This document shows, in pieces, positions 1 to 13,520 of a stretch of DNA of 64,000 nucleotides. How positions within the stretch are numbered: position 1 is the first letter of the stretch; every line of letters starts with the position of its first letter. This DNA comes from Istiophorus platypterus (taxonomy: Eukaryota > Chordata > Actinopteri > Istiophoriformes > Istiophoridae). The stretch covers positions 10,981,501 through 11,045,500 of the forward strand of contig CM029115.1 of NCBI GenBank assembly GCA_016859345.1, in the 5' to 3' direction. The notes below the pieces were generated by a model, which saw only the letters and a list, made by a program, of their open reading frames with translations, had not been told where the DNA came from and searched no databases. The translations under genes were made by a program, and so were the position numbers.

Positions 1-167
1 CCGAGCTGGCGGCTCGACACGGGAGCCCCAAGCTCCCCGTGTCCCAGCTGATCACGTACCAGCAGAAGAGCTCCTCTCTCGGCTCGGCTTGCTTCGAGAA
101 GCTGGTGGTGGACCCGGCCGCTGTGGTGGGAGAGGAGGAGCAGCTGCGTAAAAACGCAAGCGATTCC
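1..167 (+). CDS. mctp1: mctp1 coding exon 1 (long isoform), 3' part only
   Basis: MCTP1 is an endoplasmic-reticulum/vesicle-associated protein with three Ca2+-binding C2 domains and two C-terminal membrane segments. This exon carries the end of its low-complexity cytosolic N-terminal region, before the first C2 domain. The frame is open from base 3 (GAG) to TCC at 165-167 and encodes 55 residues. The segment QQKSSSLGSACFEKLVV resembles, from memory, the QKSSSLPGTACLEQLL stretch just before the first C2 domain of mammalian long-isoform MCTP1. The exon ends at a consensus donor GTGAGT (168) in phase 0, matching the phase-0 acceptor of the exon at 43950. Base composition is GC-rich, unlike the AT-rich intron that follows, as expected for a first exon near a CpG-rich promoter. 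The start codon lies left of the window. I cannot tell whether this is the fish mctp1a or mctp1b copy. Confidence 0.85.
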
Positions 168-173
168 GTGAGT
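168..173 (+). other. mctp1: splice donor of mctp1 exon 1
   Basis: GTGAGT directly follows the serine codon TCC and is a near-perfect vertebrate U1 donor. It leaves the reading frame in phase 0. Confidence 0.85.
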
Positions 174-185
174 AAAGTCACACAC

Positions 186-1055
186 GGTGAAACACTCGTC
201 CGGTAAATGATGTAATACTACCAGGGGAGGCTATTGCAAGGAGCAGCATTCATAAAGGTGGGCTACGTTGCCCTGGAAATTGAATAAAGGAGACAAGTTT
301 CATGATGGTTTTGCTTCGAGCTGCTCAATCATGCAAAGCGCCCATCGATTTGCCAGTTCACTGCTTCCTTTACTCATGTCATTTAGCTTGGTAGGACTGG
401 ACGTGCCAGATGACTGACGCCAATGTAAGGTCAGGCCTGTGGGATCATCACTAACAACAAGCTTACATCACAAGCTATCTGCTTTGATATCATGTTACCA
501 TCATAGCTACCCCTGCTGCATAGCCTGGCTGAGTAAGGTTATTGTCTTTAACTGAGGATCTCATTTTAACAGAGGCCACAGGATCTGATATCATTATCGG
601 CCTCCGTTTGAGTGCTCGCATCCTTCCAGAAAAAGGGATTGTCCCCATCTTCAGAGCCCGTCTATGTCTATCACAGTGTCCTGGCCTTGTAGACCGAGGC
701 TGCAACAGGCCCGCGTATCCTCAAGGTTTCATCATGTATATCAAAAATGCAAATGCATATCAAGAACGGCACAAGCAGGGTTGGAAATTTATGACGGGTA
801 TATTCTCACAGCACTCAGCATGCTGACTCAGGTTGCCCCGGGAGAAACCGTATCAAAGGGAAATGTCAGCTACAGTAAGGTAGATTGTGAAGGCTCTAGC
901 CATAAAGAGTACACCTCAAAAGGCCTAAGAGAAATGTGACTTTTTAAGTCGTAGTCAAAGAGTAATTGAGTAAATAGTCTTAAAGGTCATACCTGGACCC
1001 GTGACTTTTCCCCAAATAGCAATTCTATTCACTAGACCTACAGTAGGTCACATCA
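186..1055. other. intronic, no feature recognised
   Basis: Open frames of 70-95 codons occur on both strands here, but they overlap each other and have no recognisable composition or motif. I see no gene, RNA or repeat that I can name. Confidence 0.6.
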
Positions 1056-1059
1056 TTTC

Positions 1060-1185
1060 AGTGTTGGGTCTCTGTAAATACTTACTATAAAGAGTCTGGT
1101 GCAGACCTGCTGCTCTATATGACAAGTGTCCTGAGATAACGTCTGTTATGATATGGCGCTATATAAATAAAATTGAATTGAATTT
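1060..1185 (+). repeat. 3' tail of a teleost interspersed repeat (GCGCTATATAAATAAAATTGAATTG type)
   Basis: The segment reads GTCTGGTGCAGACCTGCTG, then a stretch close to AAGTGTCCTGAGATAACGTC, then GGCGCTATATAAATAAAATT followed by two GAATT units ending near 1183. I recognise this ending as a very common dispersed repeat tail in teleost genomes, in which a short (TTGAA)n run closes the element. The copy is diverged. The 5' limit is uncertain, and I do not assign it to LINE or SINE. Confidence 0.6.
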
Positions 1186-1784
1186 CAGACGGGTTCTCCT
1201 GATATTTAACAGCACTGCCAATCGTGAAAAATATGGAGGATACAGTACTATGTGTGAAAGCCCAAAAGTGCATTCTGTTTCAGTTGCAGCAGTTATTGCT
1301 ATCTTTTCATTGAAACGCCCGTTTAATGTTCCTGACCTGCTTCTGAGTGTCATCCAGATCGCTGTCCAAAGCTGATTTAGCATACAAGAGCAGCTCTCTC
1401 TACTGAAGCTGTGGCCAAAGATTTCTTATCCATTAAATCTCTGGGAGAAGTGCAGTGCACTCAGCCAACGAGGTAAAAGACAGCAAGTATTAAAGACTTC
1501 ATCGAAATTGATCGTGCAGATTCATCACAGCACTTGGCCTACCAGTTCAGTTGCATAATACAAAGCAATCGCACTTTGCCTGGTAATGTTTTAGCATTTA
1601 TTGGGAGCCATTAAGTGCCTCCTATTGTTACTATGTTTACCCAAGCATCTGCTGTTCATTGTTGGATTTTCCACATGCCTTAAATGATGAGAGCAGTGGT
1701 AAACACCACTTACAGTTTGACTGTATGTCTGTATCATCACAGATGTAAGTTATACAGAATTATCTAAATCTAGTATATAATAAG

Positions 1785-2012
1785 GGTTGGAGGAGGAATA
1801 GATGAGAAATAAGGGTGCGATGATGGGTAATGAGAGGCATTAAATGTGATAAAGACAGACCAGACAAGGTTTGAGATAATGGCAGGCGATGGGGTGATGA
1901 GATGAGATTAAATGAGGAAAAATGAAAGATGATATGAAGTGTAATAAAAGAAGAGTATGATGAGAGGAAAAGAAGTGAAGAGAGGAGAGATGAGAACAGA
2001 TGAGATGAGAAT
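1785..2012 (+). repeat. purine-rich (GATGAGA-type) low-complexity tract
   Basis: About 220 bases are dominated by G and A, with recurring GATGAGA, GAGATGAGA and AGAGGA words. It is a degenerate simple repeat with no coding content. Confidence 0.7.
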
Positions 2013-5000
2013 ATACATACTTTATTTATACCTTAGGGAAAATCAACTACAATAATAATTATAATTCAAATTTAGCTAAAAATACAATGTTTTAAGCATC
2101 TTTTTCTTTTTTCTTTTTGTACATTCACTTTGAATTGCATATATTTGCCTGTGCACATTGGTGATGCATTTTTGGGCTCCCTAAACACTTCCCTGACCCA
2201 ACAAGGATTAGAACTGAAAGTGAGACATATTTACAGTAACCCACAAACCCAGCATTAGTTTAGTATAAAACTTCACTTTAATAAAATGGGAGCATAATGC
2301 TCCAAGCCACAGTTTCATAAATTAAATAAAAATATATGGAACACAATAACCAGAAAGCCTTTTCAAAGTTTGGAAAATGATTGATGGAAGGGATTGATGC
2401 CAAATTCAGGAAGTCATTTCATTATAGACTCAACGGAGTGAAAAATAACCAAAAACTTGCAGTGCATGCCGTTTAGATTTTAATATGTGTGTGTATTTCT
2501 GTCTGTGTGAAGGCTGCGGTAAAACATGAAATGGAAAACACGTGCTGAAATAGAAAATTATTAGTCATTGTCCTGGTATCAAGTTTCTTTCCCTTTCCCA
2601 CACACAAATTTCACTTGTCTCACTGACTTAGGAATTCTGAAGCAATATAGTCCTTATTATGGCTTGATATCTTTTGAGTCAGTTTTTACTACTAATAGAA
2701 GGAGTTCTCATTTCACATTTTGTAGCATTTATCCCTTCTCAGTCTCTTTCTCTATTCTTGGCTAACAGGTTGTACTGGATCTGTGGCGTTTTCAATAAGT
2801 TTTTCATAGATGTGTGTTTATTCTGAAGCAGAGCAGGACATTATCACCCAATTCAAGTTAGGTGTCACTTCTGTTGCTTTTACTGAATGTATGCCGTATG
2901 TACATCATAATGATGAATCAGATGGTCTATAGAGATTGTGCCAGCTGAGGTACACATTCTTGATTTCTCACTCTTCTGTCCTCTGGGACGTTTAGCTCTC
3001 TAACCTTCGGTGTCAGGCAGAGTCGCCCTTCTATCATAACCTGATTCACCTGCCCAACGTCATGTTGAACAATACTTTAAAATACTGTGATATTGGCAGG
3101 GGGTAGGCATATATTTTGGATGTAGATACTTTGTAGAAACTCCGCCCTGATCTTGCGAAAACAAAGACTTGTAAATACAGCTTCTGAATTCCAATGAGTT
3201 CATAAATATGGATTCATAGCATCTAGAATCTAGCATCTAGAATCATGTTAACTGGGTGGGAAAGAAATTTAAATCAGTGGTAAATAACTTTCTCTAAATG
3301 TTTTTGGATTGCTTCAAGACTGCTTTCTCTCTGGCCTTGGTTTCACCATGTTTTGCATAAAGGTTTCTACTCCTCATTCTGGTTCCCCAGCTTTTTTTTT
3401 TCTTTCTATTGCAAATCTAAAATGTTTGACCCTATTAACTAAACATGTCACTTCCTCTGCAAACTGTTCTCAGTTTTATTCTGAATAAAAAAAATCAAAT
3501 CCTAAAACTAAGCGTCGAGAAACGGAGCTGAAAGTTTTTCCACTTCATGATTGGGAAGGACAAAACTAAACGACTAAGCATTTAATTATTAAAGAATAAA
3601 CAGGAAAATGACATTCGAAAATTTTGTCTCTTGAAAATCAATACACCACCACAGGTCAGATACGAACACTACTACACATTTAGAAAAGTTCAGGTCATGT
3701 AAGTGAAAGAAATCAGCGTAGTTCAAAGGCGAACGAAGCTAACACTTTGGTGGCTAACTGTTCTCATGCAGTTAGCTCTCCACCTTTTTTCCCCTCTGGC
3801 TGCGTCTGCGGCAAACACCTGTCTTCACTGTTTCTTTGGTCCAAACAACCCCATACAAATCTGCCCACAGCATTGCCCAGTCTGGTTGTACAAAGGGTGG
3901 AAAGCATTTGTGAGGGCTTTACAAGGTTATAATGAGAGACATGGGTAAGCAAGTGAAGGTGTTTGCAGCCTGTACAGGGCTGGCATCAGCTACCCCAGAC
4001 TTTACTTCATTCAGACATGGCCTGACTGTCGCTGCCTGTTCTGCCTCGTTTGAAAAAGGTTTTCCACACTAACGGACATGCTCATCAGCATTTGTCACAC
4101 AGCAGGAAGGCCCTCTTCGCACAGCTGCCCTTTGAGATGTGGCCTTCAAGTGCTGCTGTTATTATCCTAAGATGCCTCAGCAGATTTTATTAGCTAAAGC
4201 GTAGGTATTATTTTCACAACTAACATGTGCTTGCGTTGTACTGTCATTTGTACACTGCATGCATGTCCATAGGTCTGCTTCCCCATGCTTTGTTACTTTA
4301 ATATTCGCTGTCCATGATATTGAATATTGCAGATGTGAATTGTGGGTAGGTCTTTGTGTTGGCTGGGGCAGCATCCTTAAGCATACTAGTAGGCTACTTA
4401 ATGGAAATCATTGAGATCAACACGATACAGTACATCTGGCCACCGTTCTTTATCATCTCCCGTCAGTTTTAGATGTATCTCTGTCTTTGTGTTTTACCAT
4501 AGGAGTGAGCCAAATCATGACCTGGTTTCTGAGTCTACTTTTCCTATGAATGGGCAACTTTTTTGATATGCACAACACACAGGATATTTTAATATCTCTT
4601 TCAATTAAAAAGAAAAATTCCTTTCAAATGAAACTGGCTATTTGAGGAAAAAAAAATCTCAGTACTCCGCTTCCATGTCGCGCCGTCCTCCTCCTTCCTT
4701 CCACTCAGCTCATATGGAGTACTTTAAAATATTTAACACATATGAACGGGGGAAGTAGGTTTTTGTGTCACAGAGACTATACACTTACACCCTAATGCTA
4801 AATATATCTGATGTAAAAAAATGCGTTGTGGGTATTTCCATCCATGTAATTTTCTGACAGTCAAGGTGAATGGTAATGTTTAGAGATGATACACCTTTTT
4901 TGGATGAGTATGGCCTGGACAAGTGCTTCATCCTTTTAAACCTCTGAATTTGTGTGTTACTTTTTGTGATTTTAATACTGCATTATCTGGATAAATATCA

Positions 5001-7045
5001 GGTTAATAGTTGTTCATAAATTGCAGATGTACGATTTGTGTTATGTTTCTATTTCCCTCTATAAACAGTTTTGACAGGTTTTTCAGCTGTGGGAAAAGCA
5101 AGCATGTCATCTTTGTAAATATCTCCTCTTAGCTTGCACATTGGTGCAGCTGCTACAGCTCCATAGAGCTTCTGTGGGTGTTTTCTGACTGAAATGTAAA
5201 AAGCTTGTAAACTGAGCCTCATAAGCTGGAAAGGTCAGTCATGTGGTCCAGTTGATCAAAGAGATTCCTTTCACCAAAAGGACCATGTAAAAATACCTTA
5301 TATACTTCAGTAAATATTGAATTTTAAACACTGAATTTTAGAGACTAACTTAATAGCCACTTGCTTGGGAAAAGCCTGTGGCCCTGTTCTGAAAGTGTCC
5401 TGATGACAGTTTAAATTAGGATTCATTACAGCGTGGATGGGGGGGCATAGGCTGTAACAGACGCTGTCAGGCACATGATTGATGCTGACCTCAAAGGTGT
5501 CTGGGCAATGAGAACTGAGAGGAAAGAAAATCACACAGTTGAAAGTATTAATGACACCATTTGGAGATGATGACGGATTTTAGCTCTCACTCTGTTATTA
5601 AGTATCTTGTACTGCCTGTTGTCTGCTTCCCACACATCTGAGTGCACCTTCTCTACTATTCACATCTGTGAAGGACCTATGATGGAAAATTTGAATGGTT
5701 TTACCTGCGGACAAGTGCAACTGTTTGCAGTAAATTTATATTTAACTTTAGTTTAAGGAGGTGCCTTGATGGCTCATTCATTTCCAGTTTTTACTGAAGG
5801 AAGAATTATTATGCTGAGAATTGTCCCTTTTGCTTGAGCTTTGTGTGTGTCCACGAGGGCTTTCAGCATTTGAAGAAATACAACCGGGGTGCATCAAAAA
5901 TTTAAAGTGCCCACATGTGTAAATGTAGTATCTGTTAGTGATATAAACTAGTGACCTCATATCAGGGTCTCCTTCCTTTCTGCTTATTATTCCTTGGAAA
6001 AAGATCGGAGAATAAGTAATTAATCCCTTTTTCAGTTTTGAGTCATTAAATCTCTTTTTTTGTGCTTCTGGACATTACCATGTCTCATGAGATTCTTTCC
6101 ATGTTTTTAGCTTAATGTCATTTTTATCCTTTATTCAGAGTACTGAATAATAATGCATGTCTAATTCAAATCAAATGCTCTGCCTCAGCTCTTTTTTTGT
6201 CGTAGTCATGGAGCTGTTGTTGTAAATTAATTCTTACACATTAATCAAGAACTGATTGTCTGAACACAAGAGCTGGAAAGTGAAAGAGCAAAAAGGAGAA
6301 ACAGATGGTAAAAAAAACCCAAAAAACAAACCCAACTACCAGAAACTTTCAAAACTTTGGGAATATTTAAATTTATAAACTGTTGTGCTGCTGTGTTGTC
6401 CATTGCTTAATGAAATTGTATTTAGGCTATTTAATTCTATAAAGAAAGCCATTACATTCATCTAGGACTGTAACTAATGATTTAAAAAAAAAAATGGGTT
6501 ATCTGCTAATGCCGATAATGCTAATGCCTATCTTAAACAAGAGATAAGAATCCCAAAGACATTCAGTTTAAATGATATTAAAAAATTATGTAAAAATCAT
6601 TATGTCGAACTGACTGAAATCAACAAAACTATGATTCCATCGCTCCTCAGTATATAATTAAAGGATAACCTTACCTGCATCATCCACCTGATCTATCTCA
6701 CATCTCCCCTAGTCTGATCCCAGCCTTGATCTCCCTGATATGACATTCTGCCCTTACAAGAGCTTTCTGAGGACAAATCCAAAATATACCTGGCCTATCA
6801 GACGATCAATCTTTGTACTGCACATTGGGAGTTCTACACGGTGACATTGTGTTTAACCTCCAGCTTTGTTCTCTCCAGTTTCAGCCACTCCTGTTGCACA
6901 GTCTCATACACACACACACTCAAGCACATAACCATGCAGCTATACACAAGTATACACAGGCATGCACACCGTATAGTCCGAGGCTGTCATTGTAAACAAG
7001 GTTAACCATGACAGTGTTGGGAACTGCTAGATGACTCAAGAGTGT
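2013..7045. other. intronic, nothing strong recognised
   Basis: This is AT-rich non-coding sequence with short poly-A/poly-T runs. A perfect 14-bp tandem pair (TAGCATCTAGAATC, 3217-3230 and 3231-3244) is the only exact local repeat I noticed. Open frames are short and composition-driven. Confidence 0.55.
3217..3244 (+). repeat. 14-bp perfect tandem duplication
   Basis: TAGCATCTAGAATC occurs twice with no spacer. It is a recent slip or duplication with no apparent function. Confidence 0.85.
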
Positions 7046-7048
7046 CAA

Positions 7049-7123
7049 TGTGCTTCCTTAATGCTTCCTGTGCTTTGCATAGGAAGCATTAAGGAAGCAC
7101 ATTAATGCTTCCTGTGCTTTGCA
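7049..7123 (+). repeat. inverted plus direct local duplication (21-bp stem, 22-bp direct repeat)
   Basis: Bases 7049-7069 are the exact reverse complement of 7081-7101, giving a 21-bp perfect stem with an 11-base loop (7070-7080). Bases 7058-7079 are repeated directly and exactly at 7102-7123. The pattern is that expected from a replication template switch, where a short inverted copy is inserted and the original is copied again. Its function, if any, is unknown. Confidence 0.9.
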
Positions 7124-10100
7124 CACAGAGAAAAAGTTTTACGTTTTATGTGGCTCTGGTATTTCTCTTAGAATTGAATACGTTCTCCTCCTCGCTCTTA
7201 ATACAGCAACATGCAACGATCAAGCATGCACAATACATATTAACAAAGGCCAAGAGCAGGGGCAGACATGATGGCCAGCAGAGTGATGAGAGAGCAGGGA
7301 GAGATGGGTCAGCCTTTAAATCAATAGATGGAACCAGGGAATTAGCTTTCTAACTCTTAATGCTGCCCACATAGATTAATCTTCACTGAGTCCAGTCAGA
7401 CAAAGGCAATGGCCCAGTGTAGGTAGGGTATGTGTGTAGGGAGGGTGGTTAAATTGCAGATGACATCCAAATATAGCCTGATATGTGATAATTGTAGAAT
7501 ATCAGGAAGCAGGTAAGTGTTGGTGTTACTGGAGAGGAAGGGTATGTTTAGTGATGATCTAATTTTCTTTTTTAAGGAGCACAAACAAAGACACTCTGAA
7601 AATTTAACAACCAAGCAACTGAGCAATGACAGCCTTTGTAAGTGGGTAGGACACACAAGATGAAAGCAAGGCCAAACCCAGGCTGTCAGACGGACAGACA
7701 ATAAAACGGCACAGGTGGACTGTGGTCATTCTTTCGAGACAAAAACAACACATGTTTACCGAAGGCTGCGGGATGTTTTCAGTCCTCATGCTAATCAGAC
7801 ATAGATCATCTGCAACTCATTGTAGATCCCACTTACTCAGCGGTGAATGAATACTGAATATTTGCAAATGAGCTTCCCTGTAGCAAAGATGAAGCCATCC
7901 CTGTAGTCACTGAGTCATAGGTGTTACTACGGACCACTAAGATCAATATGGGCGCTTGGCTGGAAGCTAGAGGTACCGTGTATTAAGAGGACATGTGCTG
8001 TTAGTGTGTTTCTAATGCTTTGTGTGTTCCATATACCTGTTGTTAAATATGAATGTAGCCAATTTTACCAAAACACCCACTCAAGAATTTTAAATGAGCT
8101 GATTTACTTATTGTCACTGTGTTACCTCACTTGGGTTTCAGATTAGCATAATTAATGCAAAACGCTAAATATCCTGAGAATGCTCTCTGATCTGCATCCT
8201 TTCTAGAAATGTGGCATTCGAGTTTTTGTGCTCCCTGTAGCTGAGATTGTGGCTGATTAATGGAAGATAAAAAAGGAACATGATGTCTATTGTAGCCTTT
8301 GTTCTGTTTCAAGATATATGTTGTCAGAACTGCTGTTGTATTTTTACCACAAGCTATTTTTGATTTGTTTTTTGATGTTTGTTGAGAACATTATTTGGTA
8401 AAATAATGTAAGGGTATGCTTTCACTATAAGCCAAGTTGTAAGCAGTTCACATATAATTTAGCATATAAACATAGAACCAGGACTTCTGAGTGTCTTTAC
8501 AGGCCTTTTGTGCTGTATTGAAATATGTATGACTGTTGCTGTAATACAAACATAGTCAAACTAATCAAGTAGTTTAAGGACATAAATCTTGTGTTTCTGG
8601 TTAGCACGTAAGAACCTTTCATTTTGAGAAGAGTTTATTAAATCTGAGGCTTTTGAACTCAAGGGAACGTCTTTATGGCATTTCCTGGGAAGTCATTGTA
8701 ATCATCTGAAAAGCCACTATATTGATTCAGAGGCAGAGAGTAGCAGAAACGGTGATGAAAGCGAGTTGTTGATACTGGGTTAGAATAAGAGCTGGGAAAA
8801 TATTCACAAGAGATAGCCATTAATTTTAACACCCACCTTACAGGTTTTATGTTTGACTTTTTTCAGTAATGTCTGCCCAGCATTCAGTGAATGTGGTAGC
8901 CATAGAAGAAAGTGGACCTAATGTGATATAGGGCTGATTTAGAGTTGGACTTGTCTGCCAGTTTTCACTGCAGTTCCATTTGCCATGAAAAACTGGGCAT
9001 TAGATAAATACACATACAAATTTAGTACCTAAGATCTGGCTGTACCAATTTCTCCTTTTTTCTAGGATTTTTCTTTCAATTTGCTTGAATTTGCTGTTGG
9101 GTGTGAGATGACAAGTGCCAAACTTAACATTTTGATTGATGTGTTTAATAGATTTCTTGGATTATTTCTTTCTTTCCCTCAGCTTTGTTTTTCCCTGAAT
9201 GTGCGGAGAGGCAGTCTGTGGTTTTGAGGTTGAATCGAGGAATGGGCTGATAAGGTTTAGGTTTGTGCGTCCACTCATGCCTTTGGCTACGAAAGAGCTT
9301 CACATTTTTGTGTGCATGTTCGTTTTTCTTTTGCTCTGGGTATCTTTTTTTAGTGTTCTGGCCTGACACTGACACATCCATAAACTACTTCGCTACTAGA
9401 TTGATTAACATTGCTTGTGTGGTAGCCCGTCTGATTCAACAGTTTGGTTCAGTTTGCTCAAGGAAAAGATAAATCTTTTTTTCAAAACCCTACATTAGGG
9501 ACTAGGCTGTAGCTGAGGCACTGGGCAGAGAATATACTCTTTTTTTATTGATTTACAATACATTTTAAGCAGTTAACTGATGCCTAGAGCTCCTTGTAAT
9601 GATTAAAACTGCTTATTAAGGAGAGAGTCTTATATTACCAACATGTCATGCAACAAATAACATGGAGTGAAAAGCTCAGACTCGAACAAACTCTATGATT
9701 ATTAATGTACCAGAATATTACAATGCCGCTAGGAGAAAGTGAAGTGGAAATTATTTTTTTTTAACTTCAGATAAAGGAAAACAGGTAAATATGGTAGAAC
9801 TGGACAGGAAGACATCACTGTCGGACATAATCAACTAGAGTTGGTGGACTACAAAACCATCCAAGCCCTTTTCTCTGTTTTTATTGACATGACACATACA
9901 GGTCAACCATAGCAGATGAGACAGTTTGGTAAATTCACTTCCTACAAAGGTGACAAGAGATTCAAGCTAACTCAACTCACACTGCTATTAGATTGCTTTT
10001 CTTTCTGGCTTGCCATCTGAACATGGAGCAGGCAGTTAGCCTGCAGACATGACTGCTGCTGCTGCTGCTGTCCTGAAACACTGGTGTGGAAGGATGCTCC

Positions 10101-11731
10101 TCATTATGGCTGAGTGGAGCTAGATATAGAGAATTTTTCACATGAAGGCCTGATTTGCATTCTGTGTGTTGGATGTTATGAAAATGACGGTGATGACAGA
10201 CAGTTAAAGCCTTCCGTTCTGTACAGTTGTTCATGAAGTGTGTTCAATGATACCATCTTAACTGATTGCTTATGTATGAAATAGTGTGAGAAATCAATAT
10301 GATACATATATTGCCATGTAATTTTTTGAAATTTCTTATCTTGCTGTGGCTTATTTACATGACATTTCCGTGGCTTCTCAGAAAGCTTAAAGATGAAGAT
10401 GTATGTATGTATGAGTGTGTGGTGGTGATGCATGGTCAAGCTCAGTGTCCAATAATTCATTTAACCAGCCAAGGTCACTTGATTCTGACATTTGCCTTTT
10501 TTCTCTCTGTGGGAAGCTTTAGAATAAAATAAAAGTGATGAAGATATAGGAAATACTATAGGTACAGCACTTCAGCTGACAAGCAGAAACCCAAGTAGTG
10601 TTGAGCCTTTTTAAAAGAAATTGTGGTTAATGAGGTCTGGGTTATAGGTGAATCTGTATCTAGCTCCTACACATAAACTGGTGCCTCAGTGAGACAAGAG
10701 TACTGTGTTTTGTAGCTGAAGAGATATCCACCCGTTATCTGTCTTTTTACCCACAGTCATGGCTTTAGAGTTGACCTTTACAGTTGGCCATGATATGAAA
10801 ATTGGGAAGTTTTTTTTTTTTTTAACTGCAAATGCACTTTTGTGGATAGGCTTAGAAAGCCTGCTCAGAAAACAGTATTAGCACAACTTTAGAGACTGAA
10901 GCTAATTTTTATCTTTTTATCTCCATGTCTGCATAATTTATTTTATAGGTCTTCTGAATTCAGTGTGTTAGATAAATTGAAACTTACGATCTTAAATAGG
11001 TGTTTTGGGTCAAAATTGCCATTCAGTCCCTTAAAAAAAGAAAAAAAAAATCCATTAGTTCATAAGGGTTGTTACAGTGGGTGCCTTTGCCAAACTGCCA
11101 TTTTTGTGGGGGTTGGGTTTTATTCAGGGCTCTGTCAGCAACGTCATTTTGGCACATGATCATCACCTTAGAAAAGTGTTACTAACCACACAGAAAATAA
11201 CAGACAGCAAACTCACACCAATATTTCTGTGCTTACATTCTAAGATACTATTTCTGCATGGAGACAGGGGATCAGCTGATGGCAAGCTCAGCCTTATAAG
11301 TAGAGAGACTGACGGCAGGAAATGCGTGCCTATCATTCCTCTAATAGAAAAGTCTTGGTTTATATCAATGTGAACTTTACTGGCACTGCTTACACCACTG
11401 CTGACTGGTGTTTGCAAGGGACTTAGTGCCACCTACTGGTGCAAAGCTGATGTGGACGCCTGCAGAGAAGAGAGAGGAAACCGGCAGTATATGATAAGAG
11501 GGGCTTTTGGCTAGCAAGATGGATGGGATGCTTGACCTTCCATTAATATCAGAACATGGACAGTTTCTGCTCTTTCTGCACTGCTTTCACTACATCCTGC
11601 AATTTCTCTCTGTGAATAAGAGGTACTTTTACAATAGTTTTAAAAGTTATTGTACGTCAGTCATACAAAAACCATAGTCTCTCTGCACAGGTGAGGTTAA
11701 GTGATTCTAATGAATATGAATGTCTGACTGG

Positions 11732-11734
<3 letters not shown>

Positions 11735-11757
<23 letters not shown>
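11735..11757 (+). repeat. poly-T run (23 T)
   Basis: Uninterrupted T run. It is not attached to a recognisable retroelement. Confidence 0.9.
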
Positions 11758-11762
<5 letters not shown>

Positions 11763-12979
11763 TGGTTCTAACCTTATCTTAGTATTTTGTTTATAAAACT
11801 AGCTTGCAGTCAAACAGGTTATAAAGTTGTAGAGCTGTGTGTTTAAAATATAAACCAGGCCAATTCTAATACCATCTGTTCTAATTTCTGTGTTTCATCC
11901 TTTTTTCATCTGCAAGTGGCTGCATTTATAGACATGCAGGTAAAAAAAAAAGCTGAAACAAGAACATTACCTCCCATATCTCCATAGTACATTCAAATTT
12001 AATGATTTGTATTTTATGACTTTTACTGCGGGGTGAGAAAGAGGTGCACAATCACAAGTGAACAAGATTATTTTGTTTCAAATTTATATACGAAATGCAT
12101 GTGTGTATGTTCACGTGTTATGTCTGCATGCAGATTGTATTTGTCGTTTGTTACACAGAAGGATTTGTGTATGATCGCTGAAAATAACTGGTGTTCTCAT
12201 CAACACCAGAGTCCAGTCTCAGTGTGATGCTAGGCCTAATCCCATATCTTGGACTGCATCCTAAGTACTATAACAACCAGGCTCAGGCAGCTTCTCTGCT
12301 GCATTATCTATCCTCTATAAAGAGCCTGTGTAATTATTAGCTTGCCTGTTGCAGCTTCTTTTGTCCTCAGAGAGCCCACTAGAAAATCATTCAGCTGAAG
12401 AGGTCGTTTGAAATAGCACTTACGGTATTTTTTTTTTTTTTTATCAACTGATTGAAGTCACATCAGGTGAAATAATATCAGTTTTTAATAATTTCAGATA
12501 ATTTCAGAATCAAGTGATGTTTTCTTATTAAAGTTATCTGAATTACACACTCTTGTTTCGTATTGATTAAACCTGAAAGTCTGAAACCTCTTGCAGGATT
12601 CTTTGCTTTTTTAAGTGACTGTGTAATGTTTATAAGTTCACTCGTCAGATCACTGGACTCAGGCAGTTGTAATGCTAAGTGTTCATTTCAGAGGAGTCCT
12701 GGGCTCAGATAAGGGGATCTGCAGTAGACAGCCAGGGAGCAGGATGACAAAAGATCTGGAGGACTGGTGTAACTCCTCTACATTAGTAGAGACCAGATTT
12801 AGTCCTTGAAAGCAAGCGTGATGTGGGTGAGTTGGGTTGCCCCACTGGTGAATCAGATCCAAGTTCATCAGGGCACTTAGCTCTTGCCCTCTCAAGCAGC
12901 CCAAGGACATTGATCTGACGTTGATCTGTCAAATAAAAATATAGTTTTACAAAATCTGATTCACCAATTTTCTGTTCTT

Positions 12980-12982
<3 letters not shown>

Positions 12983-13015
<33 letters not shown>
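12983..13015 (+). repeat. poly-T run (33 T)
   Basis: Uninterrupted T run lying about 500 bp on the 3' side (in minus-strand sense) of the coding relic at 13521-14492. Read on the minus strand it is a poly-A run, but the intervening sequence is long for a simple poly-A tail of a retrocopy. Confidence 0.9.
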
Positions 13016-13018
<3 letters not shown>

Positions 13019-13520
13019 TGAAAAAGAAAATAAGCAGAATGACAGATTGAAACTTTCTGTTAAGACTTTGTTTCCCTGAAAGTTAATGCAGGTGTCTGGA
13101 GGCACTGATCTGTATCTCTGCCATACATTTTTAGCAACAGAACGTTTCCCCAGTGAGCTGTTGACTATATCTCACAGATTAAGATTTCTTTTTGAAGAAC
13201 ATAAGACCTTAGTGTATCAAGTGTTTTTGAGTTGGTAATAGAATGAGGATGAGAATGGGAGGTAAAGTATAGTGCATAGAAGGATACCAAAAAGCTCCAC
13301 TATCATTTTCCACCACTGTCCATCTCATAAATCACACTGATGCACACTGCAGCACCAACACACTGCAGAGAGGGAGCAACGGCATTTTTGTCTATTATAG
13401 CTGGAGATTGTATTGGTTGTACCCAATTTTTTAATTGATTATAACATAATGATACTCAGACCCTTTTATGCTTTATAAAACATGGCAAAATTATTAATGA
13501 AAAATATTTGTTGAGCTGAA

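Larger units (their letters stand above)
7124..13520. other. intronic, no gene recognised
   Basis: This is AT-rich non-coding DNA. It includes a (CTG)6 run at 10053-10070 and T runs at about 10810-10824, 11735-11757 and 12983-13015. The block around 8090-8300 (TAATTA and ATGCAAA words near 8146-8165) has the look of a conserved non-coding element but cannot be tested here. Confidence 0.5.
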
